Assembly (NCBI GenBank): GCA_035772785.1
Contig: JAOCPU010000032.1
Coordinates: 186,001-250,000, forward strand
Origin: Phlebiopsis flavidoalba
Lineage: Eukaryota; Basidiomycota; Agaricomycetes; Polyporales; Phanerochaetaceae
Direction of reading: 5' to 3'
DNA: 64,000 nt
The notes beneath the pieces are model-generated. The model saw only the letters and a list, made by a program, of their open reading frames with translations. It did no database searches and had not been told where the DNA came from. The translations under genes and the position numbers were made by a program. The first letter of the stretch is position 1. The number at the start of each line of letters is the position of its first letter. Shown here piece after piece: positions 57,701 through 64,000 of the stretch.

Positions 57701-60539
57701 CGGAGGTGGAACGTCTGCCTCCTCTTCAGGCTCGTCATAAGTGAGGACTGGGGGGGGGGGCGCGCAATAGAGGCCTGTGCGTTTCGGCAAGGGCGGAGGG
57801 GCTTCGTCCTCATCCTCTTCTACGATCATCTGATGGAACCGCTGGAGGGGGCGGGGGTGGGACTGTGCGCGCAGGGTTGGTGGGACGGACACCCGTCGAG
57901 GAGGTGGTGGCGGGGCCTCTTCAGATTCGTCGTACACCTCTTCCTCGTCTACGACCTGAGGTGGTGGAGGCACACGGGGCGGCGGCGGCGGCACCGCATG
58001 TTTCAGTTTGGTGGAAGAGATGTCCGTCGTGGAGGCGGTGGAGGCGCCTCTTCGGGCTCATCGTAGACTTCCTCCTCATCTTTCGGCCTGAAGAGAGGGA
58101 GGACACGATAGGCGGCGGTGGCGGAACTGCGCGTGCAGTGGGCGGGACGGAAGCCCTTCTAGGAGGTGGGCGGCAGCACATCTCTCCAGACTCGCCGTAG
58201 ACTTCTCCTTCACCTGTGGCTCGAGGCGTTGGGGGCTCAACACGAGGGGGCGGCGGGACGGAGATCCTCCTAGGAGGCGGCGGAGGCTGGAACTCCTCGG
58301 CCTCATCATACACTTCTTCGTCTGACGGAGATGGAGACCGCATACCCGCTACAAAATGTCCGTGGCCAGGCTCAGATTCAGGCCCATCGAGCACCGGCAC
58401 GGAATCATCGTATGTGAAACGGATTTGGTACCGGCTCGCTCTCTTCGGGCGCATCTACGTAGTCTGCACCCTCGGCATGTACATCCGCCAGGCGCGCCTC
58501 TTGATCGACCTCGTCAACGGTATTGTCATCGTATACATTGCGCGCACCTACAAAGATTTCCATCAATCCTACTATTTGCTAGTACAGCCCCAAATAAATT
58601 CTATTTACCATCCAGAGTTTCCTCCCCAAAACACTTCGTCCACCGGTGTGCTGGACGTCTGACTGTCACGTCTTGTGGGTACGTCTTGTTCGGATGCAGA
58701 GGACGCAGGCGGGGCTTCGCTGGATCTACACCCTCCTTTGGCGCACTGTCCGCGACCGCAACCCCCTCATGCTCTGCTGCTTGAGGCTCTTCCCGTCACT
58801 GCGACCTTCCTCCCTCACAACATCTTCGCTCGCCTTCCTGATCGGTGCTTCGTGTTCATGCTCCGAGGGCCTGCGCACGGGCTGGGTGGCGGCGCGCTGA
58901 ACGGGTTTAAACCCACCCTGCTGCCTGAGCCGATCCCGCGATGCGCTTTCGTCGAGCGTCCTCGTCCTCGTCTTCCTCTTCCGCATGCTTAGGTTCTGGC
59001 TCAGGAGCTGCTACATGACTGGTTCGGGTGTGGATAGTGACTCGGCACTCGCCTCGTGCCGGTCAGCGGGCTCCGCTCTGGACATGTTCCTTCTCGTTGT
59101 CGAGGGCGAGTTTCATCAAGGTTGTCTTGGGTGACGGCTTGCACAGGGGTCCTCTTCAATGCTGAGGTTTGTACATGCTCTTCTTCTTCCGCAGGCTTCT
59201 GCGGAATGCGGAGCAGCTGTCTCGCCACATGAGGAGTGTGGATAGTCTCAGGAGGCTCCGTCGCAGGAGAACAAAAAACAAGTTCTGCTTCATCCACTTT
59301 GCTCTTCTGCACGTCGTTCTGCAGCTCTTTAGAAAAACGTCGTCCGAAGTCAACTGCGGCATCCTATCGTGCCCGTCGACCGGCAGGGCTCTCTGCAACG
59401 ACAGCACCGTCGTCGATGACAGGCGTAGCAGGCGCGGGTGAGGGTGATTTAGGGGCTTTACGGCGTGGTGGGCCTCTGTCGCGGCGAGGTGCTGCGGGCA
59501 CGGCATCGCGGGCGAACGGGGTTGCGATGTCGCGGCCGAGTCTGCGGAGAGGAGGAGGCGACGTCTAGAAGACGTGTTTTCTTCTGGGCAAAGTATTCTG
59601 TGCGGTTGTGTGAGAAATAAGTAGATTGCGATGTGCTGTAACACGCACCTTGCTCTGACGTTGAGCCTGGAGAGCGGACATCGGCAGAGATCGCTGGTGA
59701 AGCAGAGGCGTCCTGTGCTTCTTCAGCTACTATAACACGTTTGAGTGAGCTCGTTGCATGAACGTGAAGTTCAACGACATACCTGGTGGGGACAGAGGCG
59801 TCTCACGCTTGAATCTCCTCCTCTTCGGGCTTGGACTCCTCGACATGAGGTACCCCGACGTCATTCTTGGCGGCACATCGGGTTTCTTGCCAAAGATGGG
59901 GGGCGGGCTCATGCCCCCCTAGCGCCTCCCAAGCGCGCCATTCGCGCAGCAATCGCTGCTCGACGCTGTCGCTCCTCTTCCTCCGCGTCGGGCTCCTGAG
60001 CCTCTGCGCGTCGCCGTCGCCCTCCTCCTTCGTCACCCTTCTTCTGCTCGACCCTCGTGTATACGACGTAGTTTCGCTGATTCTCTGATTCCGCATGCTC
60101 TTCAGTCACTACCTTCGCCTCGTCCTCATCAGGAGGCGGCGACATGACTTTCGGCGGGGCTTCCACTTAGGCTTCTCGGTCGCAGGCTTGGGCGGCGCAA
60201 CGGGCGGCGCAGCATCACCGTAATCCGCCGCGACCCTGCAGCGCCGCCATGCGCTCCCTGAGACTCCGTCGCCAGCACCGATGCTTGCCTTAGTCATCGG
60301 CCGCAGACATGGCCCGCACCAACTTTCCTCTCGCGGCTGGCTCTCGTCGCCATCGCAGCACGGCATCGGGCGTTCCCGTGGGTGACGCGGGGCGTGGCTT
60401 CCAAGAGACATGTCCCGCGGGCTTTGGGGCGGGGTGCATGTCCAGGCGGCGACGCCGGCGTCGTCGACGAGGATTTGTTTCTCAAATGCGCGATGCGGTC
60501 GCGCAGCGACCCGACTTTCTTAGGTGGAGGGTCGGCCAT
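54798..60539 (-). CDS. BBC1/MTI1-like actin-patch protein
   Basis: Family role: regulator of type I myosin and Arp2/3 at cortical actin patches. The start at 60539 gives MADPPPKKVGSLRDRIA, then ENK, a Ser/Pro-rich segment and APPVAPKPATEKPKWKP near 60190. Next are VMSPPPDEDEAKVVTEEHAE, RQRRAAIAARMARLGG near 59950, PIFGKKPDVP near 59890, SRSPSPKRRRFKR, and a long acidic and polyproline body with repeated RRISVPPP and YDEPEEEAD-like units (57.2-58.4 kb) interspersed with R-R-x-x-IAERL motifs. The C-terminal domain runs LTADDLVAHWG (55410), VALIGDGTFVGFRHG, SFGYLIYRQVGAPAVQVRAS, DILPGDVITLHDAKLKGHN and FQANQHV. After an intron come YRLEDLKSGTVE and, after the last intron, IYRVLEG, stop at 54798. 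I could not find a clear SH3 domain. Compensating one-base gains and losses occur from the first 20 codons on. Confidence 0.85.
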
Positions 60540-61097
60540 CCCTGGGTGGTAGTGGTGGTAATTACAGATTGTATTGCGTACTGTGTTATCGGGTCAATCC
60601 CCCAGTAAGCACGGTATTCCAGATCCGCCTGATGAGATACAATCACACGCTCACGTGGCTGACAGCACTTGGTGGCCGCCGGCATTATCCGCGTTGGCGA
60701 ATTTGTCGTCGCGACTCCTTGAAAGCTTGACCTCCAGCGTCGCTCACCAATCATTTTATCGGTGTCATTTCTCATGGTAAGTGATTAGCACGATGCTCTT
60801 AATGCTTTTCATCAAAACATACAGTACTCATTCTTGACACAGTGTTTTCGTCGGTCGTCGGCAATCAAACAGACTCGAGCATTTATCTACTCTTACTGCC
60901 AGTCGTCTGGACAAAACTACCTCTAGACGACTCACCCAAACAGCTTTTGGTACAAATTACAGCTCACATCTCAGTAATAGCAGCGCTTTCCATAATAACC
61001 GATCCCGTCGTTGACGATGCACCTTCCGGGCAGTATACTTTTTCCGTAAAGTCTGAGAAATGAATCTACAGTAACGTTGAGCTACTAATATTGATCT
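60540..61097. other. Probable promoter region of the BBC1-like gene
   Basis: Gene-free interval between the start of the BBC1-like gene and the 3' end of the next BTB gene on the same strand. No TATA box, CCAAT box or repeat was clear enough to call. Confidence 0.35.
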
Positions 61098-62584
61098 TCA
61101 ACCGATCGTCGCTCGAGACACGCGCACCTCTTCTAATTTTTTTGACACAATCTCAGTGAGCTTCCTAGTAGCGCGAGAAGTACATCCGACAAGGAAGCGG
61201 GAGTCGCTTTCCTCGGGGCTTCGACGACTCAACTCCCTCTCAATGCTTAGCAGGAGCAGGGGCACTGACTGGAAGTTAGTTCCTTTCTCCCATATTTCCT
61301 TCCACTTGGTAGCTCCCGGAGCATACCCTTTGATAGCATCCTCCACAGCCTTGATGCAAGTTTGAATGATACGCTAACAATGAATGATAGACGCAAGCGG
61401 GAAACTTCCTCGAGGATCGGCTCGTATTCATTGATCGAGTGTCGTTCCGCCAAGATGCGCGCGCTGCAACCTTCGCCTCCCCTCCCGCCATCCGATCTGT
61501 GTCGCAAGGAGACAAACGGCTAAAGGTCGCTTTTTTTTTTTTGCGAAATCCTTGCCCGCCTGTTGCCGCAACGTCTCCACGAGCAGCGTCATATTGAACT
61601 TCACGGCGACTTGCGCAAGCCGCCAAAGGCGGAAGGGATTGTCCAGCTCGTACCGCGCGGAAGGATGGATGGTCCTCAGCAAGTCTCGCAAGACATCACT
61701 GGTGAGTGCTACTCGGAAAATAGGTAATGTGCCCTCGCTTGACGTGCTCGTACAGCCTGTAGTCAGCCTCAGGGGACTCGAGGATCTGGATAGCGGATGC
61801 CAAACGGAGTAGGAATCGGTGGAAATGGAAGTCAATGCCATCCAGCGATCGAAGGACGATGTCGGCATCTTCTGGACGAATATCAAGCCGGGTCCCAATT
61901 TTGTCGCACTCATACTGGTACTTGTCCTCAGTGGCGACGGGAACCGCTGGCCTGAAGGAAATGCTTCGGGACGACGCCGGTCCGGCGGTACTGCAATAGG
62001 CGGTACAGTACACCAGCCGACATATCTCCCATGTAGGCGGGTAGGTATTCCACGGCAACACGCTTCGCTACTTCACACTGGCAATTTGGAGTAGTAGTCT
62101 CGGAACGCGTTGTATACCCAATGCTGCTGCACGGGCAATCTCCTCTAGTTGTAGATTGGCAGGCGATAGCGAAGACTCTCGAGGGATACTTGGGAATTGC
62201 GTTGATCAGGGACGCACGACCGATGATGACCACCTTGACAACTTGGTACTTTATGGCGGCGACCCCCAGTACGAGCTCTAGATGCGACAGGTTTGCAACT
62301 TCTGGGGGTGGTAAGGGATAGCAAAAACGGAGAAGAGTGTCGATAGTGCTGCTACTCTCTGATACGACGATAGGTTCGTGGGCGCACTTTGAGAGTCTTG
62401 ATATCGGCCGTGATTCTTGAGAGAAAAACATGTCTGCAAAGAATGGAGATGCGAGGCTCAGCACTAGCCTATAAACATGAAAGTCTACGCCGTCAGCCGT
62501 TCTGAACAAGGTATCTGCGGTGCAGTCGTCAAAGGGATGCTGTGCAAGTTGCTTTGTACAACTGCCACTAGTGTTACTCGACAT
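61098..62584 (-). CDS. BTB/POZ domain protein(s): two BTB-like units in tandem
   Basis: The start at 62584 gives MSSNTSGSCTKQLAQHPFDD, then the BTB core: ADTLFRTADGVDFHVYRLVL, SLASPFFADMFFSQE, an intron, PIVVSESSSTIDTLLRFCYP, LPPPEVANLSHLELVLGVAA, IKYQV. The tail has SRVFAIACQ and AYMGDMSAGVLYRLLQYRRT. Then a second unit starts at about 61950: DADIVLRSLDGIDFHFHRFL, LRLASAIQIL, LTSDVLRDLLRTIHPSARYE, LWRLAQVAVKFNMTLLVETL, RPLAVCLLATQIGWREG. The C-terminal block is GYAPGATKWKEIWEKGTNFQ and RATRKLTEIVSKKLEE, stop at 61098. Whether this is one two-domain protein or two genes cannot be settled: no second promoter gap is visible. BTB proteins dimerise and often act as Cullin-3 adaptors; this basidiomycete group has no known role. 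Confidence 0.72.
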
Positions 62585-63156
62585 CTTGTGGAAACGTAGG
62601 TTTGCTGCTTCTCGTTGGCCTGCGTGCTTGTGCTCGGGGTAGAGAGGGAAAAAGGACTCTGAGCACAAGCTGAGTTACCGATAGTACTAGACCTCCGTAA
62701 CGGTGTCGCCACGAGTTCACTGCGTGTCACGGCTCTGTTAGGATATGCAAGCCACATGGCCCTATGAATAAGAGATTGTGTCAGAAAACAATAGTTTGAG
62801 CTCTCGAAGAGCCGTGAGACAAACAGCTCGAACGCCGCGATTAATTCACTCGCCCTGGCACTAAGTACTCTGTTTCGACTTTCGAACTCATGAAGACATA
62901 AGTCTGTCGGACGCAGATGATTTACTGTGGTAAAAAATATCATGAATCACACAACCAAACTACGAAAAAATCTCTTGTCCCGTTCAGTCGTATCTGAAAA
63001 ATTAATGATCAAGACTAGCGTGCAGATTTAGACTTGAATATGAATCCTGACTCTCGAAGTTCGAAGCTCCAAAGCTCGTGCACTGCGGGAATTACTATTC
63101 ATATCAAGAAAGCTTTCTCAAGTATTTGCGGAACGGTTCATTCAGAGACAGGGATT
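62585..63156. other. Intergenic stretch between BTB genes
   Basis: Upstream region of the BTB gene that starts at 62584. An in-frame ATG at 62668 would add 28 residues. A 152-codon minus frame (62485-62943) overlaps it and lacks motifs. No repeats noted. Confidence 0.35.
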
Positions 63157-63925
63157 TCAAGCTGCACCTATCGATACATAAGCGCAAGACAGCTCTGCAT
63201 AGTACTCGGTAATTACCGTCTCTAAAGCTTGTTCAATGTCGGCCTGTAATTCCTTCTGTAACCGCTGAGGCTGGCGATTTGGACCAATCCCGACGTCGAA
63301 CAGTGCCCTCATGCCTTCATCGTGGTACCGCAGGAGCGAACGATATATGGCGCACGAAACGTCCTCCATCAAGGGATGGTACGCCTGAGAGATATCTTCC
63401 TGTCCCGCTAGGACTCGGCGAGCTGCATCCAACGCTTCCTCCTTCCACCCGTTTGTGAGCTGCCAGAAAGTAGATCGCGAGAGGATTGGATGGAGCCAGG
63501 CGTGTCGCTTCCCTGCGACATGCCTTGATAAACGACAGGAATGGATAGTGGTGGATGGCAAACTGGGAGAGATTCCATTGCCTGCGGCGTCGTTGGTTTC
63601 AAAGTGGTCAGATGGGAGGCACACGCTCAGAAAGTCCCTCAAGGTCTGACTTGCCACACCCAACTCGAATGACAGATAGCGAGCTTGGGCCCTCCTTAGA
63701 GTCCGAGTCATTATCGGAGCTGGGTAATGCAAGCAAGGCATCTGCGGACGCGAGGCGTAGCAATAGGGTGTGAGCTGGGAAATCTTCGCCTTCGATTGAA
63801 CGTAGGATGATGTTGGCGTCATCAAAGGAGAGACTCGTGGTGTCAGAAAAGGCTTCACCGTCTGACATGTCAATGAGCACGTCAGTGTCGGGCGCGTGGG
63901 GATTGTAACGCCGGAGGAATGTCAT
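63157..63925 (-). CDS. BTB/POZ-like domain protein
   Basis: The start at 63925 gives MTFLRRYNPHAPDTDVLIDM, then a BTB-style strand-helix core: SFDDANIILRSIEGEDFPAH, TLLLRLASADALLALPSS. A Ser/Asp-rich loop and a shift to a second frame lead to GVASQTLRDFLSVCLPSDHF, WQLTNGWKEEALDAARRVLA, QEDISQAYHPLMEDVSCAIY, RSLLRYHDEGMRALFDVGIG and QKELQADIEQALETVITEYY, stop at 63157. It resembles the second BTB unit of the neighbour: the -IILRSIEGEDF- and -IVLRSLDGIDF- blocks align. So this is probably a third member of a local duplication. The start might lie farther right, but the in-frame ATG fits. Confidence 0.65.
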
Positions 63926-64000
63926 TTTCGGGTTCTAAAAACTCCCGCTTGCAGTGCTGCAGGAGCCTGTAGTATTGGCCCGCTGTTAAACTGGATGTCA

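Noticed and set aside
57257..57994. Very proline-rich 245-codon frame as a separate gene
   Set aside because: It is the acidic/polyproline body of the BBC1-like protein, continuous with its neighbours after frame correction.

Overview
This window reads as nuclear DNA of a mushroom-forming basidiomycete (Agaricomycetes; Polyporales would fit, but that is a guess). The evidence is short introns of about 50-70 bases with GT/AG borders, a Ste3-type pheromone receptor, a DUF6533 membrane protein, BTB/POZ proteins of the basidiomycete kind, a BBC1/MTI1-like actin-patch protein with an acidic/proline-rich body, and a NIPA-like magnesium transporter beside a mitochondrial ribosomal protein gene.

Almost every conserved gene can be followed from start to stop only by hopping between frames. 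The breaks are mostly 1-2 base insertions or deletions, often in homopolymers, while splice sites, catalytic residues and stop codons are kept. I read this mainly as a noisy long-read consensus rather than a window full of pseudogenes. CDS entries below are therefore spans of gene models, not single open frames.

Layout. 1.2-4.6 kb: the two enzymes of de novo GDP-L-fucose synthesis (GFS, GMD), same strand. 6.2-7.9 kb: Ste3-like receptor. 8-13.6 kb: gene-poor. 13.7-14.9 kb: F-box/LRR-like remnant. 16.4-16.9 kb: a small intact two-exon gene. 18.2-19.4 kb: a long AT-rich foldback element, next to a dispersed TIR repeat. 20.1-21.3 kb: unassigned coding-like DNA. 21.9-23.1 kb: DUF4336 protein. 23.5-28.2 kb: two neighbouring C2H2+RING zinc-finger genes. 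28.8-30.4 kb: DUF6533 protein. 30.8-32.3 kb: alpha/beta hydrolase. 32.4-33.5 kb: dispersed repeat, copy 1. 34.6-37.0 kb: membrane-anchored ALDH3-type aldehyde dehydrogenase. 38.6-40.9 kb: secreted S10 carboxypeptidase. 41.5-43.2 kb: NIPA-like transporter. 43.8-44.5 kb: mitochondrial uS7. 45.5-48.8 kb: Xaa-Pro aminopeptidase. 49.0-50.4 kb: inverted copy 2 of the repeat, with an expanded minisatellite. 50.6-52.0 kb: unassigned coding-like region. 52.7-54.2 kb: second alpha/beta hydrolase, paralogous to the first. 54.8-60.5 kb: BBC1/MTI1-like gene. 61.1-63.9 kb: BTB/POZ cluster.

The functional link that stands out is the adjacent GMD and GFS pair. The structural one is the pair of inverted repeats at 32.4 and 49.0 kb, each with a paralogous hydrolase on its outer side. 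I did not recognise a previously undescribed multi-gene defence or biosynthetic system.
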